From Pascua guehoae (lineage: Eukaryota; Basidiomycota; Tremellomycetes; Trichosporonales; Trichosporonaceae): 64,000 nucleotides of DNA. Below are positions 22,755 to 34,731 of this stretch, in pieces. Numbering within the stretch: position 1 is the first letter of the stretch; each line of letters starts with the position of its first letter. The translations under genes were made by a program, and so were the position numbers. The notes under the pieces were generated by a model, which worked only from the letters and a program-made list of their open reading frames with translations, was not told the origin of the DNA and did no database searches. Location of the stretch: contig BCJX01000001.1 in NCBI GenBank assembly GCA_001600415.1, forward strand, positions 938,065 to 1,002,064. Direction: 5' to 3'.

Positions 22755-24724
22755 TTACACCTTCTTGGTGATGTCCTCGACAACCTCTGCCGGAATGTCC
22801 TTCTCGGGCTCGCTGTGGCGACGCGTGAGGTCGTGTTCGTCGAGGTTCTTGTCGAAAACGAGGGCGACCTCCTCGAGAGTGCGGCTGAGGGTAGTCAGTA
22901 ACAGCAACGCCGCACCAGGATCCGCGTTACTTACTTCTTGGTCTCGGGGAATGTAAAGTATGCGATGCAGAACAGGTACACATCCACGACGATGTAAACC
23001 AGGTAGTATTTCTGAGGATAATTAGCTCTTGTTTTCATTATCGGGTCTTGTTCCGCAGCCACGTACCCAGGCAATGGCCGAGAGCGCGATGGGGTTGACC
23101 CAGGTGTTGAGGCAGAGGGACGCATAGGTGCTAAAGGTAGACACGGCGATACCCTTGGCGCGAATGCCGAACGGCAGAATTTCTGTAGTGTAGGGCGTGC
23201 CGAGCGGCATCCATCCAATGTCGAAACCGGCGTAGAAGAGGAAGATGAACGCAATGGTGGCGGATCCGATCCTGGGGTCGGGGTTCTTGACGAAAGATGC
23301 CGACAGGCCCGTGATGCAGCAAAGACTGGTGAGCATGACCAGAGTCGAGGACAGCCACATGGGGCGGCGGCCCGCACGGTCGACCACGAAAGTGGCGCCA
23401 GTGTTGACGAAGAGATTCATGACCTGAGCATGTTAATATTTCGTTTTCTGTGTGTAAAGGACTGTACTCACTCCCATACCAATGACGAGCTGGCTCTGCT
23501 TCGCAGGCTCGACGATGCCAACAAGCTTGAGCATGGGGACCATGTAGTAACTGAGAGTCGATGTTAGCTGGGTACTACTGCTTTAGAATAAGGGTACTTA
23601 CGCAATGATGCCGATACCGTTGAGCTGAGCGCCGGCAGCAGAGTGCACGGTGATAAACATGCGGCGACGGTTGCCGGGCGTCCTCCACAGAGCGCTCCAC
23701 CCGGAAGTGTTGGCACGCTCGAGCTCGATGGCGTTGGCGACCTCGTCCATCTCAAAGGCGACCAGCTCGTCGTCAAGCTTGCCGTTTGCGTGGAGCCTGG
23801 CGAAGATCTTCTTTGCCTCATCCAGCCGACCTTGGGCGATGAGCCAGCGCGGCGACTGAGGGATCAAGATGGCGAGGGGAAGGCAGATAAGGGGGAGAAT
23901 CGCCTGGAGCATAACGGGCAGACGCCAAGACCATTCCGAACCGGGAATGTGGGCGATGGTGGCGTACGAGGTGCAGCTGCAGAGGATGTTGCCAATGTAG
24001 TACATTGAAAGCTGGAGCGACATCGCTTGAGCGCGGAAGCGAGGGCTAGGAGTCAACAACCGAAAAGGACGTTGCCCAAACCCGCAATCACTCACTGTGC
24101 CAGCTCCGCACACATGGCCAAACCAGACACTGCTCCAACACACGAGAACATGCCCATCAGGAAACGGCCGGCCATGAGCTGGCCGAGGCTGTTGGCCGTT
24201 CCCTGGATGAAGGGAGTGACAGTGGCACCGAAAATGGCAATGAGGAGCGGAATCTTACGACCAACCCTGTCCGCGAGCTGAACCCGTTAGCGAGAGTGGT
24301 CACCGAGTTTTATTTTGTAACAGAGCTGACTCACCCAAGCGCCGAAGAATGGGAAGACCAGGCCAGGCAGGTACATCAGTGCGGTCGTCGTGCCGAGGAG
24401 TGTAGAGTTCGACTTGAGCTCGGGGAACTGCTCGAAAAACTGTACAGGTCAGACCAGCATCCACAATATCATCCAACAATGCTCTTCTCCATGTCATGTT
24501 TGGTTCCTCGCTCACCTTAGGCACAGCCTGCATGTTGTTCAACATGCCCGAGTCGTAACCCTTTACGCCGTAGAGAAGCGCCGACAGGCTGACCCAGAGC
24601 GCGTTCCATCGCAAACTTGGGTCCTTCCACCATCTGGATGTCAGCCGAACTGCCGCGGTGTCAGTGCCGTAGGGACTCACATCGGGTTGGTGTTGTTGGG
24701 AATGCCGTTGTATTCTGAAGGCAT
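22755..24724 (-). CDS. MFS sugar-porter family transporter
   Basis: Predicted proton-coupled plasma-membrane sugar transporter of the hexose/lactose permease type; the substrate cannot be read from sequence. Nine minus-strand exons: 24724-24681, 24633-24516, 24439-24335, 24277-24096, 24045-23602, 23550-23472, 23423-23067, 23011-22935, 22884-22755, giving 511 residues with phase-checked joins. Twelve membrane segments are apparent. Sugar-porter signatures: GYDSGMLNN early in TM1, LADRVGRK after TM2, IPQSPRWLIAQGR after TM6, VVDRAGRRP after TM8, PFGIRAKG between TM10 and TM11, FPETK after TM12. The C-terminus ends DIPAEVVEDITKKV. The branch sites (CTGAC, CTAAC) match those in PET127. It converges with the lipase gene. 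Confidence 0.92.
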
Positions 24725-27481
24725 GGCTTTGGATGTGGGGTGGAGTCGGGGGTGTGTGGGGGATCTTGACAAGAATGAAGAGGGGCTCGTCGAAGCGTTC
24801 TAGTTATACCCTGTGGAGAACCCACGGCTCCGCATCGAGTTTGCAACTTTGTTATTGTGGGGGTGGGGTATCATTGATGCGGATGCGCCACAAACAGCTG
24901 ACCTGTGATCCGGAGCGAGGTGCAGAGCTCCTCGCCTCCGCATTTACGGCCGTTGCCCACAATTGGCCGCAGCGCAATATCCGCAGGTGCAACAGGTACA
25001 GGACATCCGCATATATCTAAGAGCCAGGAACAACCGAGAGGGACAAGGAACCGGGTGCGATAGACCTGATTGGGAACGGTGTTGGGAATGTGTACTTCCA
25101 TCAAGCCACCTCCGCGGTCTAGCCATGTTCTGTGGCGCACTCGCTTAGAGATTATCTGGGACAGTCTTCTGGATTCATCCCTGGCCTTGATGCCATTTAC
25201 CGAGATGTGGCCCCCATCTGCACTCCTTTCAAATCGATGTTAGAGGTTATCGAGACGCAGATGGCCGCTTTGAACAGTGCGAGGGGGTTGTTCACCATTT
25301 TGTGGCGTTGTCGCTTTCTGGGCTGTGATGGCGGCTAAACCCGTCGACGTCTTTGGTCCGCGGCCAAGCCGTGGCGGGGGCGCGGGTTGATTGTGCAGAA
25401 CGTCCCTCAGAAGCTCAGATTACAGCAGTGTTGGCGTCTCATGACGGCTACTGACGGCCTCCGGACTCCAGAATGTCCACATGACACGGTTGGCAAGATT
25501 GATTCCGAGACCAAATCAACCAAGAGGGGCACGTCCAGGGTGCACATGTGCCAATCCCATCCCCAATAGCACCCATGTGGCCCGGCCGCGCCCATTGTTT
25601 GCACAGCTGATCGCTTGGCACTCCCAGAAAAAAAGTCATGTAACGGCAGCAGACGGCGGATGACGATGCAACAGCGGGACTTGGCTATCTCGCCAGCCTC
25701 GCCGACAGGTCGAATCGGCGAGATTGACGAATGAGACACCGCGCCACAGCTCGAACGATCGGTTCATCTTTGCACCGGACAACACAAACGGCACCAACAG
25801 CACAGAACACGTTGGTGGCCAGGCAGCACTCCCCACAATCTCCACATTCCTGAAAATGTGGCGGAACAACTACATGTGGACATCATCCAGTGCCAAGATG
25901 AGGATTCGACCTTTGTTCAACCCAAGTCCACATCCTCAGTAGGCCGCGCCCTGAACATCGTCCGCCATACGGCCGTTGCCACCCATTTGCCCACTCCGCG
26001 ACGGCGAGGACCGCCTGGTGGCTGAGTCGTTGCCGCTTTGGTGGCTGGATGCCACACGGCAGCCGTCGGATATGGGAGATGTGCCACTCTCGATGATTCA
26101 GTTGACATGGGGTAAGTCGCTGCAGTTAGTTTCCTGGGGCCCAGTCCCGCCAAAGAAAAGAGAAAGAAAACGAAAGGTGGCAAATAGGGGATCGCGTTTG
26201 CTGTATCGGTGCCCTCTTTGACAAATCTCATGGCCTCTCCGTGACCACGCTTGGTTTGCCCAGGATCGAGCGATGACCTGCTGCCTTCAGTTTTCCTTTC
26301 CAGGCCATTTAATCTGTGCCAGACGGGCTCGGGATTCCAGGTCCTTTACCATCTCTCACTTCGTCAACCCGGACGGAGCAGTGGGGCTTCTTCCCATTGA
26401 TGCACCTGATAACAATGGGCATATGAGCCGTGTCGCAATCGATGCCTCATCTCCACGTTTGTATGTATATTAGCGCCACCCATGCCAGCTTCCTAGGTCA
26501 CATTGTCGCCGAGAAAAGCCACAATTCTATGTGATATTGCAGGAGGAAATTATTTGATTGGCAAGAACAGCAAACTTCCCGCGGCAGCCCCTGAAGCACG
26601 GGGGCGGCATCGTGGACCGCCAGCAGTTCGTCAGGATGAGAGAACGGGCATGTCGTTACCAGGAAAACTAGTACAGTCGTTCGAGGGTAGCATGTTGTTT
26701 CGTAAAGGGGCTCAATACCTAGCAAATGCCCTGTCCTGACATTGTACTTCGAGCGATCATGGTGGGCCATGCCGTCAGCATGATGACCCACGGGCCAGAT
26801 TACATCAGGTGGGTGGGACCATGGCTCCTCAATGACTGCACGCGTATCAAATATTGTCATTGTTACCCTAGTCAGAGCCAAGCAGATGTTCAAGCAACGA
26901 TTCAAAACCGAATAAGCTGGTAGCAGAGTACCGCTCCCGCCATTTTGCTCTTTTAGGGACTCAAGAGTAGCTGGAGGTACGGGGAAAAGCCGCACTTTAG
27001 ACGCCTCCGATGGGCCGCAACAGAAAGGCATGGGGCTAGACACAGTTCAACAGCACTGAACAGTGTTTCGTCCACAGAGGGAAGTATTCAATACAGCTGG
27101 CCGGGGTATCACTGGCTATACGGAAAGAGTCCCAAACTTTAGCGAAACAGGCTTACGGAAAGAGTCCCAAACTTTAGCGGAACAGGCTAACGAAGAGTTC
27201 CGAACTGTGAGCAGATACTGGCCAGATACATGAAGGTGACTGGGTCGCGTGGAGGAGACGTGTTGACGTCGAGACGTCTGATGTGAAAGGTTGCCACTTG
27301 GGACGTCACGAACGGACGGCACGGACGAGAGCCACTTTACGGACTACTCATATGTCAAGACGCCGTACCCTCCTCCCAGTCCTGCATGTAGAGCATTTCA
27401 AGTGCACGGGCGTGGGTTGGCAACCTACGTTGAAAGTTGGCGTCAACTGCCCCCACCTCCTTTGCAAGAGCAAAAAAGTTT
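24725..27481. other. Gene-poor stretch upstream of the MFS transporter
   Basis: About 2.7 kb with no supportable gene. It includes the transporter promoter next to 24725; ATATAT around 25013-25018 is the nearest TATA-like element. It also includes a 35-bp direct repeat at 27120-27189, listed separately. Short ORFs on both strands look random. Confidence 0.5.
27120..27189. repeat. 35-bp tandem direct repeat, two copies
   Basis: Copies 27120-27154 and 27155-27189 begin ACGGAAAGAGTCCCAAACTT and differ at only two positions. Confidence 0.93.
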
Positions 27482-27578
27482 CGACGTTGACATGATTCGA
27501 ACATGCGCTCCCGAAGGAAGTTGATATTAGAACGACTTCGGTTCTAGTCAACCGCGTTAACCACTCCGCCACAACGCC
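27482..27578 (-). tRNA. tRNA-Ser(AGA) with intron
   Basis: Class II tRNA on the minus strand. Acceptor GGCGTTG/CAACGTC with one G-T pair; GTGGCGGAGTGGTTAACGC D-arm; anticodon stem GTTGA/TCAAC around CTAGAA (anticodon AGA); an intron of about 16 nt after position 37. There is an extra arm TTCC-TTCG-GGAG, and T-arm GCATG-TTCGAAT-CATGT. A TTTTTT terminator follows a few bases downstream. Confidence 0.92.
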
Positions 27579-28195
27579 TCCATGGTATAAAGCCAATACC
27601 GACCCATGCTGTTCGGGAAAGCCTTTAATTGCCGACTCGCTGGAATGTAACGAATATCTGCCGCAATGAGAGCTTTCGGACCGAGTTCGTAACACTGCAG
27701 CGTACAGCAAGAGTGCTCAGCTTTTCGAGGACTCCCGGGTGCGAGACAATGAAATGGAAACTCAGGTGGGACGCAACAAGCTGTTCCCACCACAGTGGCG
27801 TGATCTTGCCCAACCACGGCGAGCTGTTTGTCATCCATGTCGCTGGCCAGGGAGCTGCGACTGAGCACATCTCCGTTGTCTCATGCATGTCCGTGCAGAA
27901 ACTCTTCTGGAGGCAGGCCAAAACTGGTTCTGGTTGACTCAATGTCAGACTCACCCTCTGTATTGAATGACCCTGACATGAGATAAGGAACAAACGAGAC
28001 CAATGACGTAACTGGCTGCCACGTGTCATTGTGGGTGCATCGCTTCTTTGCACTCGACCGTGCTTTGATGCGCTCCAAAGAGCTCCATGTCAACCCGCGT
28101 ACGTCGTCGTCGTCAACGCGCAGCAATCGCCATCCAACAACTCCCATCTCTTGTTATCGCTCTATTCGCCACCCAACACAGAGTACCCACACACA
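27579..28195. other. Intergenic between tRNA-Ser and the SYLF gene
   Basis: No gene recognised; the last 100 bases form the probable SYLF leader. Confidence 0.6.
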
Positions 28196-30551
28196 ATGCA
28201 GGGTAAATTCGGCGCGTTTTTCAACAAGGCCAAGGAGCAGGCGACTGCCATCGGCACCCAGGCAGGCGCATTTGTCCAGGTGAGTGAATGGGTGGAGTCC
28301 ACGGACATGTGCGAGATGAGGGGCAAATCAACACGCGCGACATGTATTCAGGCAATCGGGCAGCTCCCAGGACATCATGCGTCGTATGACGACTCGAGGA
28401 GGTTTGTTATCGATACAACCGACTACAGCATGGATGCAACCCAGGGCTGTCCACTGACAGCGGCCGACAGAGCGCGGTAGCGGGGACTCTTCATGCTATG
28501 GGGCGAGGGCTGAAGGCAGCAGCCAACATCTGGCCATGGCCATAGCTGACTATCCAGGAGGGCTCGACGCGTGCTCAGTCTGGCGGCGCCAGCCTGATGC
28601 AGGGCTTCACGCTTCCTGGCGAGGCCGCAAAGGCCGAGAAGATTCTTAAGAGCTTCCTTGGTGCGTTGCACCCCCCAAGCGTTGCTGACAACAGCCGACC
28701 CCAGCCTTCCGGAGTCGGCCCTCAACTCAATCCCCAAGGAGGTCCTGGTGCGCTCCAAGGGTGAGTCTGACGGTATAGAGATGCTGAAGGATTCCCGCTT
28801 CCACGACACGGTCATGGCGTGTCGCACAGGACTGCCAACCTGTACCTTTTCTTGAGTACAGGATATCTATTCTGTCCAAAGACTGTCCCTCGTGGCTGAT
28901 CTCACCAACTGTCTCTTGTGGCTGATCTCACTACACGTGTAAAGTGGCCATGCTAACGGACACTCAGGCATCGCCGTTTTCACGATCATCAAGGCCGGCT
29001 TTGTCTTCTCCGGCAAGATGGGCTCTGGTCTCGTTATTGCACGCCTTCCCGATGGCAGCTGGAGTGCACCGAGCTGCATCGCTACTGCTGGTGCGTACTT
29101 GATGTGTGGTTTGACCTTGCGAGCCCATCCTTTTCGACACTCCTGCCGTCACCCTTCACTTCCTCCTGTAATTGAAGTCTTTGAGCCGACAGAGGAGTAC
29201 CCACATACTCACATACATAGGTGTCGGATGGGGCCTGCAGATCGGCGCCGATCTCACCGAGGTGGTCATGGTGCTCAACTCGGAGGCTGCGGTCAAGGCA
29301 TTCTCGCACGGCGGCAACGTGACGATTGGTGGCAGCATCTCTGCTTCAGCTGGTCCGATCGGTACTGGCGGCCAGCTCGCCTCAAGCATCGCCAACCCTG
29401 CCCCGATTTTCAGCTACTCGCGCTCGAAGGGTGAGTTTGTTGTGATTCCTTGTCAGACGGTCCACTGCGAGTTCGGAATACCTGGGTTTGCTTTTGCTTG
29501 CTCGTCAGCCCTCCTTTGCCTCCCGTTGGTCAATCGACTCTTGGATGTGGAGCAGGTGTTTGGGGGAATAATGGGAGGTCATTGTGATCAACTCTCGTCG
29601 TGTCACCTCCTTTCCAAGTCGCTTTGCTCGTTATGGGGCCGCAGGTCATGCACGTGGCCAAATCCTGAACGGTCAAACGGAGCGACTGCCTCCCGTCGCT
29701 GTACTATTTTCAATCAGTTTATGCCTCCGTATGGAGGGCAGCTATGTTGCCAGCGCCTTTTCTTGGTCGCGGTTTGCCTCCTCCGATTCCGCCTTCACGC
29801 GCCTCACGCTTGGGGATGTCGCCATCCCTCGTGATCTCGTGAATGTCTTCTTCCGGTGCCCCACGCGTCCGATCGGTCCGTCGGTCGTTAGTTGCCCACC
29901 TTATCCTCTCGTGGCAGCAGAGTTTTCGGCAGAGTCTTCAAGCGTTGCTGCCCATCCAATACCAGACAACTGTGATTGACGCCATGCAGGCCTGTTCGCT
30001 GGGCTGTCGCTTGACGGAACTATTCTCGTGGAGCGCTTTGACGCCAACCGCGACTTCTACGGTAGCAACATCTCCGCCACCGACATTCTTAGGTACGCCG
30101 AAACCTGACGTGTTCTATTCTCGATGCTGACCCAAAAGTGGGCGAGTGCCGGCCCCCGAGATCGCGTCGCCGATGTACGATGTGATTGAAGGTGAGTACA
30201 GACTGGCAGCGCCACAATGTGTGAAAAATGGGGCTTTAGCAAGAGGAACCGGTGTCCCCAGTGTTCACCCTCCGTGACACTTGCCGCGATGTGTAGCGGA
30301 CAATCTAGCATCCGATCATCGATCGCAGGCAGATAACAGTTACTGACTAGATAGCCGCCGAGGGCCTTGACGAGACGGGTGTGCCCCAGTACGGCTACGT
30401 CCCTGGTGCACCAGGCGAGGCTGCCGTTCCAGTCGGCAGTGCGGCCCCCGGTGCTACCGCGGGCACAACCGCGGGCACAACCGGAACTACCGCGCCTGTG
30501 CCTACCAAGGACGCCCACCAGGAGGTATTCGATTCCGCGGGTGCCCATTAA
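28196..30551 (+). CDS. SYLF-domain (Ysc84/SH3YL1-like) lipid-binding protein
   Basis: SYLF domains bind phosphoinositides and, in yeast Ysc84, actin, linking membranes to actin patches during endocytosis. Eight exons: 28196-28279, 28558-28660, 28695-28760, 28968-29090, 29221-29430, 29990-30092, 30139-30191, 30355-30551, giving 312 residues with consistent phase. The SYLF domain covers about residues 40-235, with IAVFTIIKAGFVFSGKMGSG, ARLPDGSWSAPSCI, VGWGLQIGADLTEVVMVLNS and GLSLDGTILVERFDANRDFY as family hallmarks. The tail (APEIASPMYDVI, then an Ala/Gly/Thr-rich stretch ending SAGAH) lacks the SH3 domain of Ysc84. The N-terminus MQGKFGAFFNKAKEQA could form an amphipathic helix. Introns 1, 3 and 5 are long (278, 207 and 559 nt), unlike other genes here. 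Confidence 0.88.
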
Positions 30552-32935
30552 GCTTCCTGCCGCGATAACGCTTAGTCTTGTTTGTAGGAATGCCGACTGT
30601 AAAACGATTGTGATGAAGTCGTCAGCCAGCGCCGTTAGACCGGGTGTCCCGACTTGTGGAACACCACCCCTTGGTTTACAATGCTTCTGAAGGATTGGAC
30701 CGGTGGTGGGAGGTGTGGGTAAACCGGTGACGAGAACGACTCCTCCGACTGGCATTGGTATAACCGAGCTCCGTACGCCTGGCGCGCTAAGCTGGAAGAA
30801 CCGGGGGGGGGGGGGGGTTGTCGGCCCGGCCGGCCAATGGTTGCCAAAGAAGTGGCCCGGTGGTTTCATGCCAATATTGCAAGGTTTGAGCCTAGCTTGG
30901 CCAAGGCTTGGGCGCCTCTGTCCACGTTCTTGAGGGACTAGACCGGCGTTTTGAGTGATGGACATGTCGGCCCCCGCGGGTGGCAAGACTGCAGCAGCAT
31001 GCAAGACCATCTGGACCATGATGCTGGAGGGGAAGGCCAAGGGGCATGTCTGGCTCGGGCCCCGGTCGTGCCCGGAGAGCAGAGGCTCAGAGGATGGCGT
31101 TGGAATTCAGGGAAACCAAACAGCGTGCCTGCTCCACGCAAACGCCACGGTCTGTGCATATCTCTGCGCCACAAACGCCACAGAGTTGCAGTGGCAGCCT
31201 CCTCCTTTAAACTCTTGGTTGAAAAAAAAAAAGGTACCAACAAAAGCCACGCGAGTTGCGGACCGCCGAGTCCGCTCGCTCACATGGGTGTGGCATGTTG
31301 GCAGTCTGCATGCCCGAAACCACCGAGAATCCACCGCTCGGCATGTTCCATGCCGTTCAGTGAGATGGGGACAACGACGTTTGTGGTCGCTTTGAACCAG
31401 CTGGGGTACAAGTGGGAGGAGAGGTGGATACCTTCCATCGGAAATTGTGGGAGCAGCTTGACTGTAGGTTGGGTGGCGTGGCGTTGTGACACCAGTGCCT
31501 AGGCTGCAAAGTATGTCTGCACCCGCTGACCGGCTCAATTACAGCGGTGCAGGCTTTGTCCGAGCTTTTCTCAATTAATTAATGTTTACGCCATCGTTGT
31601 CCTCACTAGAACGTGGTCGTCGGGCTTTAGTATCTGAGCACTTAGAGGCCTGGCAGAGTGCCACTCTAGGTTTCTCCGCCTGGATGCAGACTGGCTCTTG
31701 ATTGAAGAGCGGGTCGGTCGGCGCTTTCAACACCGTAAACTGCTGTGGTTTCGCCGCTTGGATTCCGCGGTGATGGGGAAGTGGGCACCAACCATGCAGC
31801 TCAGCGGGTGGCCAGGCTGCGTTGGTTCTGCCTAATCGACGATGAATCACGTAACGCCATTATTGCTCTGCTGCTCGTCCACTGCCTAGTACGACAAGAC
31901 AGCCAAGGAAATAAGGGTGTCACCTTACGTTGACAACGCAGCATAGCCGTGCCGTGTTGGACATGCGCCGCCCCTCTTTTACATGGCACTGTCACCGCGT
32001 AACCCCGCCAGGGAACACGGGTCAGATAGGGCACAGTTGGTGGTGCAGACTGGGTGTCTGCTTTTTTAGTCCGTCCACCGTTAGCGTGGTTTGTATGCTC
32101 TGCACGTTGGATCTGGGATGAATGCGAACATGCTCTGCCAAAAGCACTTGTCATCTACGCTCGAAAGGCAGTGAGTGATGGACGTTGAGGACCGGTTGTT
32201 GTGTGGAGCAAGGTTATCTGTACAGTGCATGTGGGTTTGCACAACCAGTTTGAGTGTAGCTCCAACGATGTCGACATAGAGTTTCGGGTCACCTCTGTCT
32301 CTGAACGCGTTGTTCCAGACGTGAGCATTTTTCATCAGCTGATGGCCTCACGTTTACAGGGTCCGTTCCCAGCTTGAGCATGCTGGGCCACAAACGCCTT
32401 GCGGGGTGTGAGCATCCCCTGAGCGCAGCCCAGCCAAGCTCAGGGGAAATCGGCGGGGCCTAACTAACGTCTAACGCTGGACCTGGCCAGGATAAGCACT
32501 GCAAGCCACAAGCCTCTGCGTCCGAGCCAGAATAGGGCGGTTTCCGCTGGCTCCGGGTAGCGTAGCACAACCTACACTCCTGAGACGCATGACAGGGGGG
32601 TCGTTGCGGTTGCGGCAGGAATAGGACATGGCCAAACGCTCTCCGACCTGTTTTGCCGCCAGAGCTGGCTCCATCCGTTGGAAAAGACATGAGCAAAAGG
32701 GAGAGCGTTCCGGGCCGTGCTGTAACGCCTGTGTCCCGTACATGCCGTGCACCGCAACGCACCCCTGCATGCCACTTTCCTGTCGACTTTGATATAACAA
32801 GTGACGGGTGACACCGACGAGCATTCTTTCTCCCTAACCACCCTTCGTACAAGTGCACCTCCCCCCCCCCCCCTCGACGCCACCGCACAACCAGTGGCAC
32901 TTGACATTATTCTTATTGTACACTAGAATCACATC
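30552..32935. other. Gene-poor stretch with G15 and C13 tracts
   Basis: No supportable gene in about 2.4 kb. G15 at 30803-30817. C13 at 32861-32873 lies 63 nt before the ATG of the next ORF. An ORF at 30955-31395 (146 codons) has no family resemblance and I do not call it. Confidence 0.5.
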
Positions 32936-34195
32936 ATGGCCTCGTCAACCATTCACGACAATGACCTCTACATGGACGACATCGACATGGAGGACGTTGC
33001 CATCACACCAGAGACCTGGACGTCGCCCCTGCCCCCAGGCATCTGGGACATGGACATGGACGTCAAGACATCATCGTCTCCGCCTGCCCCTCCTCTTACA
33101 TCCTTTGGGTGGCAGCACACCGAGCACATTGCGTACACTAGCCCACTCTTTGGCCTTGGACTCTTCCCCCGCTCCCACTCTCCGGTGAGCAAGGTTGGCA
33201 TCCCCGCCGAGCCCGACAACACGTGGCCGACTGCGTGCACATCACCGGCCGTCATGTCACCGGCCCCGACACATGGCCTCCTCCACGCGCCAAACTCCAA
33301 CTCTCCTGCATCAGTATCTTCCCCTACGCTCCTTCGTGCGCCTCGTTTGGCTCCCCGCGAGCTCCTCCAATCGCGCAATGCGTCTCCCGTACCCACCCAC
33401 TCGCCACTCATGCGTTCTCCCCCTCCCTCCCCGATCCCCCACCGCGTCCCTCCCGTTGAGGGCACACGCCCGCCTGTACCCCGCCACTTTTCCGCTCTTG
33501 GCCTTGACTTTTCGGCCGTCCCTACCTCGACACGCCAACCCCCCTCGCCTCCCGCATCGCTCAGTGAGGGTCACGGTCGTCGCCGCCCGCGCACCCCAGC
33601 CCTCGACGACGACGACGACGACGACTGCGACCGCGGCCGCTCCCGCCTCCGCATGTCCGACACCAACTCGCGCAGGCTCAAGCCCAAACGCACACCCCGG
33701 GCAACCGTGCAGCGCGCCACCTCGGACTACACCGAGCTCAACTCGCGCGTCCATGTCTGGCGTGGCGCCGTCGCCGATGCCGCCGCGACGCCATACTGCG
33801 CCGGTGACTCGTCATTCCCTGACGACCACTGGGCCGAGGTCCTCGCGTCGACCTGTGTCGCGACCGTGCCGATTCCGAATCGCACGTCGCCGCCCTCGTT
33901 GACCCATGGGCGGCTCGTATTGGGCGGTCCAGGGGTAAGAGTACCGACATGCCCCGGTCACTCGCCGCGCGTACCACAAGCCGTCGATGACCCCCACCCA
34001 CCCCATGCTCAACAGCGCCCTCGAACAGCAACATTGCATCCACAACACCATGCCTCATCAACATTTTTACCCATTACCCATCCACCCATTCTACCCACGT
34101 TCCCATCAACTTCCATTCGCGTGCCCACAGCAATCCCACACCCATGGCAGCGGTTCCTCGTCTTCCCAGGCCGTTGTACCCATTGTAATCTCTAG
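32936..34195 (+). CDS. Hypothetical Ser/Pro-rich, mostly disordered protein
   Basis: Open frame of 419 residues starting MASSTIHDNDLYMDDIDMED. No family recognised. The N-terminus is acidic, then Ser/Pro-rich with repeated SP and TP dipeptides and PPSP motifs, like substrates of proline-directed kinases. A run of seven Asp (GAC codons near 33605-33625) is followed by a basic segment (RRLKPKRTPRATVQ), which could act as a nuclear signal. The frame to about residue 330 looks coding (VHVWRGAVADAAATPY, FPDDHWAEVL). The last 85 residues are His/Pro/Thr-rich and look like non-coding sequence; a GTAAGA donor at 33935 suggests the true gene splices or ends differently. C13 lies in its upstream region. 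Confidence 0.5.
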   Translation: MASSTIHDNDLYMDDIDMEDVAITPETWTSPLPPGIWDMDMDVKTSSSPPAPPLTSFGWQHTEHIAYTSPLFGLGLFPRSHSPVSKVGIPAEPDNTWPTACTSPAVMSPAPTHGLLHAPNSNSPASVSSPTLLRAPRLAPRELLQSRNASPVPTHSPLMRSPPPSPIPHRVPPVEGTRPPVPRHFSALGLDFSAVPTSTRQPPSPPASLSEGHGRRRPRTPALDDDDDDDCDRGRSRLRMSDTNSRRLKPKRTPRATVQRATSDYTELNSRVHVWRGAVADAAATPYCAGDSSFPDDHWAEVLASTCVATVPIPNRTSPPSLTHGRLVLGGPGVRVPTCPGHSPRVPQAVDDPHPPHAQQRPRTATLHPQHHASSTFLPITHPPILPTFPSTSIRVPTAIPHPWQRFLVFPGRCTHCNL

Positions 34196-34682
34196 TTTGC
34201 ATTAGATGCATGGGACCCTTCGCAATCGTGAAACTCCTTTGTGCAGATCTCGTCGCTCATGCATGGTCTGTCACCCACGCACGGCCCTTTGCCGTTTGCC
34301 ACCACCACCAATGTGTTGACCCCTGCACTAGCAGGGTATATAGCGCCTTGTTGCCGAGACAACTGTTCCGCTGTGGCGCTGCGCGTGATGTGCTCGGCGC
34401 TAGCGCTAGCGCAGGCGCTCAAACTAGTTTGATACCAGCGAAACGCTTCAACAAGGTGGGCTGTGGTGTGGGGAGAGCGGGGCCCGCCCGGTCCGCTTCA
34501 AAGTGCACGTGCGTGCGATAGGCTGCGGATCAGACCGGTACAACTATACAACAGCGGGAAGGCTATTTGGGCCCCTGTTCCTATTCTGGCCATGGCTTTG
34601 TCGGCTGACAAGTTTGGGTTCAAGGACTACCAAACGCATCACGGAGGCACTAGCGACACGACGACCACAGCCACAGACACAG

Positions 34683-34684
<2 letters not shown>

Positions 34685-34727
<43 letters not shown>
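34685..34727. repeat. CA dinucleotide microsatellite
   Basis: About 21 CA units; intergenic. Confidence 0.95.

Positions 34728-34731
<4 letters not shown>

Noticed and set aside
29584..29979. 132-codon ORF inside SYLF intron 5
   Set aside because: The flanking exons join perfectly in phase without it and its sequence resembles nothing known.
30057..31040. 327-codon minus-strand ORF overlapping the SYLF 3' end
   Set aside because: Overlaps a well-supported gene and shows no family features.
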